Source: Lagenorhynchus albirostris
Lineage: Eukaryota > Chordata > Mammalia > Artiodactyla > Delphinidae
NCBI RefSeq assembly: GCF_949774975.1
Contig: NW_026783597.1
Coordinates: 496,001-560,000 of the forward strand
DNA length: 64,000 nucleotides
Reading direction: 5' to 3'
Both the position numbers and the translations under genes were made by a program. This document shows, piece after piece, positions 1-11,056 of this stretch; position 1 is the stretch's first letter, and each line of letters opens with the position of its first letter. Under the pieces are notes generated by a model that was not told the DNA's origin, did not search any database, and saw only the letters and a program-made list of their open reading frames with translations.

Positions 1-815
1 CTACAATGAAGTCTCACTTCCCCCCGGTCAAAAGGGCCATCTGAAAAAAGTGTAAAATCCAGAAAGGCAGGACAGGCCATGGAGAACTGGGAGCCTTGTT
101 ATGCTGATGGGCGGGATGTAAACTGCCAACAGCCACTCGGGAGAAGTGTATGGTGTTTCCTGAAACATCTAAAAATCAAAGCAACAGAGCCTAGGGCACT
201 TCCACTTATGGTCCTATAGCTTAGGGAAATTAAAATCAAAAAGACACAGCCACCCCAAAGGTTGGGACGGCTCTGTTTACAAGAACCTGGTTTACGGTAC
301 AAGTTCAATATCGCAGAAAGTGAAAAATGGATAAAGAAGTTGTGGTACTTACGTACAATGCAGTATCACTCAGCAAGGAAATCTATGTCATCAGGCCCGT
401 AGCAGCATAATGAGTGGATTCAGGTATGATGATTCTAACTGAAATAAGTCACACAGAAAAAGAAACATCATAAGATATCACTAATACACGGAATGTAAAC
501 TTGGCTACACAGGAACTGAATTACAAAACAGAACAGGGTCTCAAATTTGGAAAACCAACTTATGCTTGCTTAAGGGGAAAGGTGAGTTGGGGTGCTGCAT
601 AAAACCAGAGATTGAAATGAGCACAGATAAAGTTCCTTAAGCCAAATATGGAATAGACAAGAGCTACTCCTTGCTCAACGAAATGGACTCAACACCCCAT
701 ATTAAATGCCTAAGAGTGTACCTGACTAGGAAGTATCTTAAAACCTATGGATTGCTATGTCTCCGAAAGAGAATCAAGCGTGTGTACAGGGGCATAAACG
801 CAGCAGTGATAGGAC
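1..815 (+). mobile_element. LINE-1 3' fragment inside the satellite unit (unit 1 as example)
   Basis: Read on the + strand this half of the unit follows the order of a mammalian L1 3' end. Recognisable words, in order, are 'ctacaatgaagtctcac' and 'aaagggccatctgaaaaaa' (late ORF2), 'gggatgtaaactgccaacag', 'aatggataaagaagttgtgg', 'atcactcagcaa', 'aagtcacacagaaaaag', 'taagatatcactaataca' and 'ttacaaaacagaacag' (ORF2 end into 3' UTR). All frames are broken by stops and indels, so no reverse-transcriptase product is made. The copy is 5'-truncated, and its left limit lies just after the 72-bp palindrome of the preceding unit. Its natural 3' end is missing here, apparently removed by the deletion inferred at about base 815. 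The same segment recurs at the same offset in every unit. Confidence 0.87.
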
Positions 816-1304
816 TGGAGAGGTTCGGTGAGCAAATGAAGACCCTTTGAAGTCATATTGCATGGTACCCATTCCACGGGTCTCAACTCTCCAGGTTTAA
901 GGTATTCTTCCTTCAGCTAAAACATGCATGTGGAACCCAGAGTATGATCAACCGTGTGATCGGGAGACGTGTTCCAATACGTCTCAGTTTTTGTCCCCTG
1001 GTACTCGGGTGCAACATTCCAGACGCTTTACTAACACTCTCCCGACTTGGAGAGTCAGTGCCTTTAACCTCCTGTTTGGCCCAGTTTGCAATTTCTGCAG
1101 AAGATGAACAGGAATAGGCAGAACCAATGACAGACTAGATGGAGGTGTCTGGACGGGCAAATTTAACTCTCATTTCCCACCAGGAAGAGGAATTAACCAA
1201 AGGCTCAGCGTGCCGTGCCGGAACCAGATTAGGGCCTGAAGCCATCCTGCGGTGCTGCGGCCAGCTCACGAGAAAGCGAGTTGAAGAAAGGAGCTCAGGG
1301 GCAC
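816..1304 (+). repeat. Non-LINE-1 part of unit, unrecognised (unit 1 as example)
   Basis: About 490 bp between the LINE-1 remnant and the conserved segment. I see no convincing match to a SINE, LTR, tRNA or coding domain. It is moderately GC-rich with several CpG sites that vary to TpG or CpA between units, for example around 'caatacgtctcag' and 'gtttttgtcccc'. It probably represents the genomic flank of the founding LINE-1 insertion, but that is inference. The segment recurs in all units. Confidence 0.6.
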
Positions 1305-1480
1305 TGTAATTCACAAACCTGCAGAGTTATAAATGACAGCTATCGTCCAAAAATATACTGAAGTAAGGCTGCCAAGAGGACTTGAAAGCGGGGCAGAATT
1401 GCAGGAAACCGATTTCAGGAGGTAGACTGGAATTGCATTTAAAGCATAGGAAAAGAGGCAGAACGTCCACAATGATGCAC
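1305..1480 (+). repeat. Near-invariant segment left of the palindrome (unit 1 as example)
   Basis: About 176 bp running up to the 72-bp palindrome. Across the 40 copies I find only four substitutions, each private to one unit: 36082, 53514, 59917 and 63138. Two overlapping minus-strand frames stay free of stops through it, but they start at TTG or GTG and have no recognisable domain, so I do not call a gene. The low variation contrasts with the LINE-1 part, where many sites differ between neighbouring units. Confidence 0.75.
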
Positions 1481-1552
1481 TTGGCCAAAAAGGGCGTATG
1501 CGTTTTTTCCTGAATATATTCAGGAAAAAACGCATACGCCCTTTTTGGCCAA
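1481..1552. repeat. Perfect 72-bp palindrome (unit 1 as example)
   Basis: Two 36-bp arms with no spacer. The outer end is 'ttggccaaaaaggg', the centre is the 16-bp 'cctgaatatattcagg', and the right arm is the exact reverse complement of the left. It can form a cruciform or a long hairpin. The same element sits 100 to 29 bases before each following unit start. Of 40 copies, 29 are perfect and 11 carry one or two arm mismatches. It lies at the LINE-1 5' junction. Confidence 0.97.
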
Positions 1553-1556
1553 CCAA

Positions 1557-1566
1557 GCAAGCTTGC
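1557..1566. repeat. 10-bp palindrome with HindIII site
   Basis: 'gcaagcttgc' lies four bases right of the 72-bp palindrome and carries one HindIII site per unit. It would cut most of the array into monomers. The site is lost at the end of unit 32, where the copy reads 'gcaaggttgc' (around 50519-50528). Confidence 0.9.
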
Positions 1567-1580
1567 AAAGGAAATCTGCA

Positions 1581-3159
1581 CTACAATGAAGTCTCACTTC
1601 CCCCCGGTCAAAAGGGCCATCTGAAAAAAGTGTAAAATCCAGAAAGGCAGGACAGGCCATGGAGAACTGGGAGCCTTGTTATGCTGATGGGCGGGATGTC
1701 AATTGCCAACAGCCACTCGGGAGAAGTGTATGGTGTTTCCTGAAACATCTAAAAAACAAAGCAACAGAGCCTAGGGCACTTCCACTTATGGTCCTATAGC
1801 TTAGGGAAATTAAAATCAAAAGACACAGCCACCCCAAAGGTTGGGACGGCTCTGTTTACAAGAACCTGGTTTACGGTACAAGTTCAATATCGCAGAAAGT
1901 GAAAAATGGATAAAGAAGTTGTGGTACTTACGTACAATGCAGTATCACTCAGCAAGGAAATCTATGTCATCAGGCCCGTAGCAGCATAATGAGTGGATTC
2001 AGGTATGATGATTCTAACTGAAATAAGTCACACAGAAAAAGAAACATCATAAGATATCACTAATACACGGAATGTAAACTTGGCTACACAGGAACTGAAT
2101 TACAAAACAGAACAGGGTCTCAAATTTGGAAAACCAACTTATGCTTGCTTAAGGGGAAAGGTGAGTTGGGGTGCTGCATAAAACCAGAGATTGAAATGAG
2201 CACAGATAAAGTTCCTTAAGCCAAATATGGAATAGACAAGAGCTACTCCTTGCTCAACGAAATGGACTCAACACCCCATATTAAATGCCTAAGAGTGTAC
2301 CTGACTAGGAAGTATCTTAAAACCTATGGATTGCTATGTCTCCTAAAGAGAATCAAGCGTGTGTACAGGGGCATAAACGCAGCAGTGATAGGACTGGAGA
2401 GGTTCGGTGAGCAAATGAAGACCCTTTGAAGTCATATTGCATGGAACCCATTCCACGGGTCTCAACTCTCCAGGTTTAAGGTATTCTTCCTTCAGCTAAA
2501 ACATGCATGTGGAACCCAGAGTATGATCAACCGTGTGATCGGGAGACGTGTTCCAATACGTCTCAGTTTTTGTCCCCTGGTACTCGGGTGCAACATTCCA
2601 GACGCTTTACTAACACTCTCCCGACTTGGAGAGTCAGTGCCTTTAACCTCCTGTTTGGCCCAGTTTGCAATTTCTGCAGAAGATGAACAGGAATAGGCAG
2701 AACCAATGACAGACTAGCTGGAGGTGTCTGGACGGGCAAATTTAACTCTCATTTCCCACCAGGAAGAGGAATTAACCAAAGGCTCAGCGTGCCGTGCCGG
2801 AACCAGATTAGGGCCTGAAGCCATCCTGCGGTGCTGCGGCCAGCTCACGAGAAAGCGAGTTGAAGAAAGGAGCTCAGGGGCACTGTAATTCACAAACCTG
2901 CAGAGTTATAAATGACAGCTATCGTCCAAAAATATACTGAAGTAAGGCTGCCAAGAGGACTTGAAAGCGGGGCAGAATTGCAGGAAACCGATTTCAGGAG
3001 GTAGACTGGAATTGCATTTAAAGCATAGGAAAAGAGGCAGAACGTCCACAATGATGCACTTGGCCAAAAAGGGCGTATGCGTTTTTTCCTGAATATATTC
3101 AGGAAAAAACGCATACGCCCTTTTTGGCCAACCAAGCAAGCTTGCAAAGGAAATCTGCA
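1581..3159 (+). repeat. Satellite unit 2 (1,579 bp, type C/A mix)
   Basis: Four-A tract. It has the type C words 'gtctcctaaag' and 'catggaaccc', but its right part keeps type A words ('cagtttttgtcc', 'ctgcagaag', 'aataggcag'), so it looks recombinant. Palindrome 3060-3131 is perfect. Confidence 0.95.
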
Positions 3160-4738
3160 CTACAATGAAGTCTCACTTCCCCCCGGTCAAAAGGGCCATC
3201 TGAAAAAAGTGTAAAATCCAGAAAGGCAGGACAGGCCATGGAGAACTGGGAGCCTTGTTATGCTGATGGGCGGGATGTCAATTGCCAACAGCCACTCGGG
3301 AGAAGTGTATGGTGTTTCCTGAAACATCTAAAAAACAAAGCAACAGAGCCTAGGGCACTTCCACTTATGGTCCTATAGCTTAGGGAAATTAAAATCAAAA
3401 GACACAGCCACCCCAAAGGTTGGGACGGCTCTGTTTACAAGAACCTGGTTTACGGTACAAGTTCAATATCGCAGAAAGTGAAAAATGGATAAAGAAGTTG
3501 TGGTACTTACGTACAATGCAGTATCACTCAGCAATGAAATCTATGTCATCAGGCCCGTAGCAGCATAATGAGTGGATTCAGGTACGATGATTCTAACTGA
3601 AATAAGTCACACAGGAAAAGAAACATCATAAGATATCACTAATACACGGAATGTAAACTTGGCTACACAGGAACTGAATTACAAAACAGAACACGGTCTC
3701 AAATTTGGAAAACCAACTTATGCTTGCTTAAGGGGAAAGGTGAGTTGGGGTGCTGCATAAAACCAGAGATTGAAATGAGCACAGATAAAGTTCCTTAAGC
3801 CAAGTATGGAATAGACAAGAGCTACTCCTTGCTCAAGGAAATGGACTCAACACCCCATATTAAACGCCTAAGAGTGTACCTGACTAGGAAGTATCTTAAA
3901 ACCTATGGATTGCTATGTCTCCGAAAGAGAATCAAGCGTGTGTACAGGGGCATAAACGCAGCAGTGATAGATATGGAGAGTTTCGGTGAGCAAATGAAGA
4001 CCCTTTGAAGTCATATTGCATGGTACCCATTCCACGGGTCTCAACTCTCCAGGTTTAAGGTATTCTTCCTTCAGCTAAAACATGCATGTGGAACCCAGAG
4101 TATGATCAACCGTGTGATCGGGAGACGTGTTCCAATATGTCTCAGTTTTCGTCCCCTGGTACTCGGGTGCAACATTCCAGACGCTTTACTAACACTCTCC
4201 CGACTTGGAGAGTCAGTGCCTTTAACCTCCTGTTTGGCCCAGTTTGCAATTTCTGCGGAAGATGAACCTGAATAGGCAGAACCAATGAGAGACTAGCTGG
4301 AGGTGTCTGGACGGGCAAATTTAACTCTCATTTCCCACCAGGAAGAGGAATTAACCAAAGGCTCAGCGTGCCGTGCCGGAACCAGATTAGGGCCTGAAGC
4401 CTTCCTGCGGTGTTGCGGCCAGCTCACGAGAAAGCAAGTTGAAGAAAGGAGCTCAGGGGCACTGTAATTCACAAACCTGCAGAGTTATAAATGACAGCTA
4501 TCGTCCAAAAATATACTGAAGTAAGGCTGCCAAGAGGACTTGAAAGCGGGGCAGAATTGCAGGAAACCGATTTCAGGAGGTAGACTGGAATTGCATTTAA
4601 AGCATAGGAAAAGAGGCAGAACGTCCACAATGATGCACTTGGCCAAAAAGGGCGTATGCGTTATTTTCTGAATATATTCAGGAAAAAACGCATACGCCCT
4701 TTTTGGCCAACCAAGCAAGCTTGCAAAGGAAATCTGCA
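3160..4738 (+). repeat. Satellite unit 3 (1,579 bp, variant)
   Basis: Carries distinctive words 'gtgatagatatgg', 'gaacctgaatagg' and 'gaagccttcctg', shared only with the right half of unit 8. The left half has private changes such as 'gaacacggtctc' and 'gctcaaggaaatgg'. Palindrome 4639-4710 has two left-arm changes ('gcgttattttctga'), also shared with unit 8. Confidence 0.95.
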
Positions 4739-6318
4739 CTACAATGAAGTCTCACTTCCCCCCGGTCAAAAGGGCCATCTGAAAAAAGTGTAAAATCCAG
4801 AAAGGCAGGACAGGCCATGGAGAACTGGGAGCCTTGTTATGCTGATGGGCGGGATGTCAATTGCCAACAGCCACTCGGGAGAACTGTATGGTGTTTCCTG
4901 AAACATCTAAAAAACAAAGCAACAGAGCCTAGGGCACTTCCACTTATGGTCCTATAGCTTAGGGAAATTAAAATCAAAAAGACACAGCCACCCCAAAGGT
5001 TGGGACGGCTCTGTTTACAAGAACCTGGTTTACGGTACAAGTTCAATATCGCAGAAAGTGAAAAATGGATAAAGAAGTTGTGGTACTTACGTACAATGCA
5101 GTATCACTCAGCAATGAAATCTATGTCATCAGGCCCGTAGCAGCATAATGAGTGGATTCAGGTATGATGATTCTAACTGAAATAAGTCACACAGAAAAAG
5201 AAACATCATAAGATATCACTAATACACGGAATGTAAACTTGGCTACACAGGAACTGAATTACAAAACAGAAGAGGGTCTCAAATTTAGAAAACCAACTTA
5301 TGCTTGCTTAAGGGGAAAGGTGAGTTGGGGTGCCGCATAAAACCAGAGATTGAAATGAGCACAGATAAAGTTCCTTAAGCCAAATATGTAATAGACAAGA
5401 GCTACTCCTTGCTCAACGAAATGGATTCAACACCCCATATTAAACACATAAAAATATACCTGACTAGGAAGAATCTTAAAACCTATGGATTGCTATGTCT
5501 CCGAAAGAGAATCAAGCGTGTGTACAGGGGCATAAACGCAGCAGTGATAGGATTGGAGAGGTTCGGTGAGCAAATGAAGACCCTTTGAAGTCATATTGCA
5601 TGGTACCCATTCCACGGGTCTCAACTCTCCAGGTTTAAGGTATTCTTCCTTCAGCTAAAACATGCATGTGGAACCCTGAGTATGATCAACCGTGTGATCG
5701 GGAGACGTGTTCAAGTATGTCTCAGGTTTCGTCCCCAGGTACTCGGGTGCAACATTCCAGACGCTTTACTAACACTCTCCCGACTTGGAGAGTCAGTGCC
5801 TTTAACCTCCTGTTTGGCCCAGTTTGCAATTTCTGCGGAAGATGAACAGGAATAGGGAGAACCAATGAGAGACTAGCTGGAGGTGTCTGGACGGGCAAAT
5901 TTAACTCTCATTTCCCACCAGGAAGAGGAATTAACCAAAGGCTCAGCGTGCCGTGCCGGAACCACATTAGGGCCTGAAGCAATCCTGCGGTGTTGCGGCC
6001 AGCTGACAAGAAAGCGAGTTGAAGAAAGGAGCTCAGGGGCACTGTAATTCACAAACCTGCAGAGTTATAAATGACAGCTATCGTCCAAAAATATACTGAA
6101 GTAAGGCTGCCAAGAGGACTTGAAAGCGGGGCAGAATTGCAGGAAACCGATTTCAGGAGGTAGACTGGAATTGCATTTAAAGCATAGGAAAAGAGGCAGA
6201 ACGTCCACAATGATGCACTTGGCCAAAAAGGGCGTATGCGTTTTTTCCTGAATATATTCAGGAAAAAACGCATACGCCCTTTTTGGCCAACCAAGCAAGC
6301 TTGCAAAGGAAATGTGCA
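4739..6318 (+). repeat. Satellite unit 4 (1,580 bp, divergent variant)
   Basis: Five-A tract. Marked by 'gagaactgtatgg', 'gaagagggtctc', 'tgccgcat', 'taaacacataaaaata', 'ttcaagtatgtctcagg' and 'agctgacaag'. These reappear in unit 9, 7,898 bp downstream. Palindrome 6219-6290 is perfect. Confidence 0.95.
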
Positions 6319-7898
6319 CTACAATGAAGTCTCACTTCTCCCCGGTCAAAAGGGCCATCTGAAAAAAGTGTAAAATCCAGAAAGGCAGGACAGGCCATGG
6401 AGAACTGGGAGCCTTGTTATGCTGATGGGCGGGATGTAAATTGCCAACAGCCACTCGGGAGAAGTGTATGGTGTTTCCTGAAACATCTAAAAAACAAAGC
6501 AACAGAGCCTAGGGCACTTCCACTTATGGTCCTATAGCTTAGGGAAATTAAAATCAAAAAGACACCGCCACCCCAAAGGTTGGGACGGCTCTGTTTACAA
6601 GAACCTGGTTTACGGTACAAGTTCAATATCGCAGAAAGTGAAAAATGGATAAAGAAGTTGTGGTACTTACGTACAATGCAGTATCACTCAGCAATGAAAT
6701 CTATGTCATCAGGCCCGTAGCAGCATAATGAGTGGATTCAGGTACGATGATTCTAACTGAAATAAGTCACACAGGAAAAGAAACATCATAAGATATCACT
6801 AATACACGGAATGTAAACTTGGCTACACAGGAACTGAATTACAAAACAGAACAGGGTCTCTAATCTAGAAACCCAACTTATGCTTGCTTAAGGGGAAAGG
6901 TGAGTTGGGGTGCTGCATAAAACCAGAGATTGAAATGAGCACAGATAAAGTTCCTTAAGCCAAATATGGAATAGACAAGAGCTACTCCTTGCTCAACGAA
7001 ATGGACTCAACACCCCATATTAAATGCCTAAGAGTGTACCTGACTAGGAAGTATCTTAAAACCTATGGATTGCTATGTCTCTGAAAGAGAATCAAGTGTG
7101 TGTACAGGGGCATAAACGCAGCAGTGATAGGATTGGAGAGGTTCGGTGGGCAAATGAAGACCCTTTGAAGTCATATTGCATGGTACCCATTCCACGGGTC
7201 TCAACTCTCCAGGTTTAAGGTATTCTTCCTTCAGCTAAAACATGCATGTGGAACCCAGAGTATGATCAACCGTGTGATCGGGAGACGTGTTCCAATATGT
7301 CTCAGTTTCCGTCCCCTGGTACTCGGGTGCAACATTCCAGACGCTTTACTAACACTCTCCCGACTTGGAGAGTCAGTGCCTTTAACCTCCTGTTTGGCCC
7401 AGTTTGCAATTTCTGCGGAAGATGAACAGGAATAGGGAGAACCAATGACAGACTAGCTGGAGGTGTCTGGACGGGCAAATTTAACTCTCATTTCCCACCA
7501 GGAAGAGGAATTAACCAAAGGCTCAGCGTGCCGTGCCGGAACCAGATTAGGGCCTGAAGCCATCCTGCGGGGTTGCGGCCAGCTCACGAGAAAGCGAGTT
7601 GAAGAAAGGAGCTCAGGGGCACTGTAATTCACAAACCTGCAGAGTTATAAATGACAGCTATCGTCCAAAAATATACTGAAGTAAGGCTGCCAAGAGGACT
7701 TGAAAGCGGGGCAGAATTGCAGGAAACCGATTTCAGGAGGTAGACTGGAATTGCATTTAAAGCATAGGAAAAGAGGCAGAACGTCCACAATGATGCACTT
7801 GGCCAAAAAGGGCGTATGCGTTTTTTCCTGAATATATTCAGGAAAAAACGCATACGCCCTTTTTGGCCAACCAAGCAAGCTTGCAAAGGAAATCTGCA
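6319..7898 (+). repeat. Satellite unit 5 (1,580 bp)
   Basis: Five-A tract. Marked by 'cacttctccccgg', 'gacaccgcca', 'tctaatctagaaaccc', 'cagtttccgtcc' and 'ggtgggcaaatg'. The same set occurs in unit 10. Palindrome 7799-7870 is perfect. Confidence 0.95.
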
Positions 7899-9477
7899 AT
7901 ACAGTGAAGTCTCACTTCCCCCCAGTCAAAAGGGCCATCTGAAAAAAGTGTAAAATCCAGAAAGGCAGGACAGGCCATGGAGAACTGGGAGCCTTGTTAT
8001 GCTGATGGGCGGGATGTCAATTGCCAACAGCCACTCGGGAGAAGTGTATGGTGTTTCCTGAAACATCTAAAAAACAAAGCAACAGAGCCTAGGGCACTTC
8101 CACTTATGGTCCTATAGCTTAGGGAAATTAAAATCAAAAGACACAGCCACCCCAAAGGTTGGGACGGCTCTGTTTACAAGAACCTGGTTTACGGTACAAG
8201 TTCAGTATCGCAGAAAGTGAAAAATGGATAAAGAAGTTGTGGTACTTACGTACAATGCAGTATCACTCAGCAATGAAATCTATGTCATCAGGCCCGTAGC
8301 AGCATAATGAGTGGATTCAGGTACGATGATTCTAACTGAAATAAGTCACACAGAAAAAGAAACATCATAAGATATCACTAATACACGGAATGTAACCTTG
8401 GCTACACAGGAACTGAATTACAAAACAGAACAGGGTCTCAAATTTAGAAAACCAACTTATCCTTGCTTAAGGGGAAAGGTGAGTTGGGGTGCTGCATAAA
8501 ACCAGAGATTGAAATGAGCACAGATAAAGTTCCTTAAGCCAAATATGGAATAGACAAGAGCTACTCCTTGCTCAACGAAATGGACTCAACACCCCATATT
8601 AAATGCCTAAGAGTGTACCTGACTAGGAAATATCTTAAACCCTATGGATTGCTATGTCTCTGAAAGAGAATCAAGTGTGTGTACAGGGGCATAAACGCAG
8701 CAGTGATAGGATTGGAGAGGTTCGGTGAGCAAATGAAGACCCTTTGAAGTCATATTGCATGGTACCCATTCCACGGGTCTCAACTCTCCAGGTTTAAGGT
8801 ATTCTTCCTTCAGCTAAAACATGCATGTGGAACCCAGAGTATGATCAACCGTGTGATCGGGAGACGTGTTCCAATACGTGTCAGTTTTCGTCCCCTGGTA
8901 CTCGGGTGCAACATTCCAGACGCTTTACTAACACTCTCCCGACTTGGAGAGTCAGTGCCTTTAACCTCCTGTTTGGCCCAGTTTGCAATTTCTGCGGAAG
9001 ATGAACAGGGATAGGGAGAACCAATGAGAGACTAGCTGGAGGTGTCTGGACGGGCAAATTTAACTCTCATTTCCCACCAGGAAGAGGAATTAACCAAAGG
9101 CTCAGCGTGCCGTGCCGGAACCAGATTAGGGCCTGAAGCCATCCTGCGGTGTTGCGGCCAGCTCACGAGAAAGCGAGTTGAAGAAAGGAGCTCAGGGGCA
9201 CTGTAATTCACAAACCTGCAGAGTTATAAATGACAGCTATCGTCCAAAAATATACTGAAGTAAGGCTGCCAAGAGGACTTGAAAGCGGGGCAGAATTGCA
9301 GGAAACCGATTTCAGGAGGTAGACTGGAATTGCATTTAAAGCATAGGAAAAGAGGCAGAACGTCCACAATGATGCACTTGGCCAAAAAGGGCGTATGCGT
9401 TTTTTCCTGAATATATTCAGTAAAAAACGCATACGCCCTTTTTGGCCAACCAAGCAAGCTTGCAAAGGAAATCTGCA
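7899..9477 (+). repeat. Satellite unit 6 (1,579 bp)
   Basis: Four-A tract. Marked by 'atacagtgaag', 'ttcagtatcgc', 'gtaaccttgg', 'acttatccttgc' and 'cttaaaccctatgg', as in unit 11. It differs from unit 11 by 'aggaaatatc' near 8630 and a right-arm change in palindrome 9378-9449 ('cagtaaaaaacg'). Confidence 0.95.
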
Positions 9478-11056
9478 CTACAATGAAGTCTCACTTCCCC
9501 CCGGTCAAAAGGGCCATCTGAAAAAAGTGTAAAATCCAGAAAGGCAGGACAGGCCATGGAGAACTGGGAGCCTTGTTATGCTGATGGGCGGGATGTCAAT
9601 TGCCAACAGCCACTCGGGAGAAGTGTATGGTGTTTCCTGAAACATCTAAAAAACAAAGCAACAGAGCCTAGGGCACTTCCACTTATGGTCCTATAGCTTA
9701 GGGAAATTAAAATCAAAAGACACAGCCACCCCAAAGGTTGGGAGGGCTCTGTTTACAAGAACCTGGTTTACGGTACAAGTTCAATATCGCAGAAAGTGAA
9801 AAATGGATAAAGAAGTTGTGGTACTTACGTACAATGCAGTATCACTCAGCAATGAAATCTATGTCATCAGGCCCGTAGCAGCATAATGAGTGGATTCAGG
9901 TATGATGATTCTAACTGAAATAAGTCACACAGAAAAAGAAACATCATAAGATATCACTAATACACGGAATGTAAACTTGGCTACACAGGAACTGAATTAC
10001 AAAACAGAACAGGGTCTCAAATTTGGAAAACCAACTTATGCTTGCTTAAGGGGAAAGGTGAGTTGGGGTGCTGCATAAAACCAGAGATTGAAATGAGCAC
10101 AGATAAAGTTCCTTAAGCCAAATATGGAATAGACAAGAGCTACTCCTTGCTCAACGAAATGGACTCAACACCCCATATTAAATGCCTAAGAGTGTACCTG
10201 ACTAGGAAGTATCTTAAAACCTATGGATTGCTATGTCTCTGAAAGAGAATCAAGTGTGTGTACAGGGGCATAAACGCAGCAGTGATAGGATTGGAGAGGT
10301 TCGGTGGGCAAATGAAGACCCTTTGAAGTCATATTGCATGGTACCCATTCCACGGGTCTCAACTCTCCAGGTTTAAGGTATTCTTCCTTCAGCTAAAACA
10401 TGCATGTGGAACCCAGAGTATGATCAACCGTGTGATCGGGAGACGTGTTCCAATATGTGTCAGTTTTCGTCCCCTGGTACTCGGGTGCAACATTCCAGAC
10501 GCTTTACTAACACTCTCCCGACTTGGAGAGTCAGTGCCTTTAACCTCCTGTTTGGCCCAGTTTGCAATTTCTGCGGAAGATGAACAGGAATAGGGAGAAC
10601 CAATGACAGACTAGCTGGAGGTGTCTGGACGGGCAAATTTAACTCTCATTTCCCACCAGGAAGAGGAATTAACCAAAGGCTCAGCGTGCCGTGCCGGAAC
10701 CAGATTAGGGCCTGAAGCCATCCTGCGGGGTTGCGGCCAGCTCACGAGAAAGCGAGTTGAAGAAAGGAGCTCAGGGGCACTGTAATTCACAAACCTGCAG
10801 AGTTATAAATGACAGCTATCGTCCAAAAATATACTGAAGTAAGGCTGCCAAGAGGACTTGAAAGCGGGGCAGAATTGCAGGAAACCGATTTCAGGAGGTA
10901 GACTGGAATTGCATTTAAAGCATAGGAAAAGAGGCAGAACGTCCACAATGATGCACTTGGCCAAAAAGGGCGTATGCGTTTTTTCCTGAATATATTCAGG
11001 AAAAAACGCATACGCCCTTTTTGGCCAACCAAGCAAGCTTGCAAAGGAAATCTGCA
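9478..11056 (+). repeat. Satellite unit 7 (1,579 bp)
   Basis: Four-A tract. Marked by 'ttgggagggctc', 'ggtgggcaaatg', 'caatatgtgtcag' and 'ctgcggggttgc', as in unit 12. Palindrome 10957-11028 is perfect. Confidence 0.95.

Larger units (their letters stand above)
1..1580 (+). repeat. Satellite unit 1 (1,580 bp, type A)
   Basis: Five-A tract at 238-242. Type A marks: 'gtaaactgcc', 'aaaaatcaaagc', 'gtctccgaaag', 'cagtttttgtcc', 'ctgcagaag' and 'gactagatgg'. Palindrome 1481-1552 is perfect. It closely resembles units 13 and 19 and the left half of unit 8. Confidence 0.95.

Noticed and set aside
99..308. Minus-strand 69-codon frames in the five-A units
   Set aside because: They exist only because of A-tract length, run antisense to LINE-1, and shift or vanish in four-A units.
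824..834. Pol III B-box-like 'ggttcggtgag' suggesting a tRNA-derived SINE
   Set aside because: It matches only the first six bases, with no A box at the right distance and no tRNA fold seen.
1481..1552. Bacterial terminator, IS end or CRISPR-like repeat
   Set aside because: The spacing is uniform at one per 1.58 kb with conserved rather than unique sequence between, and the context is mammalian LINE-1 satellite.
1311..1581. Recurring minus-strand reading frames of 84-85 codons as a gene family
   Set aside because: They begin at TTG or GTG, have no recognisable domain, and two frames are open over the same bases. A tandem copy in every satellite unit is explained by the repeat itself.
4149..4168. 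CENP-B box candidate 'ttcgtcccctggtactcggg'
   Set aside because: TTCG and CGGG are present, but the spacing is 12 rather than 7 and the central A is not in place, so it does not fit the consensus.
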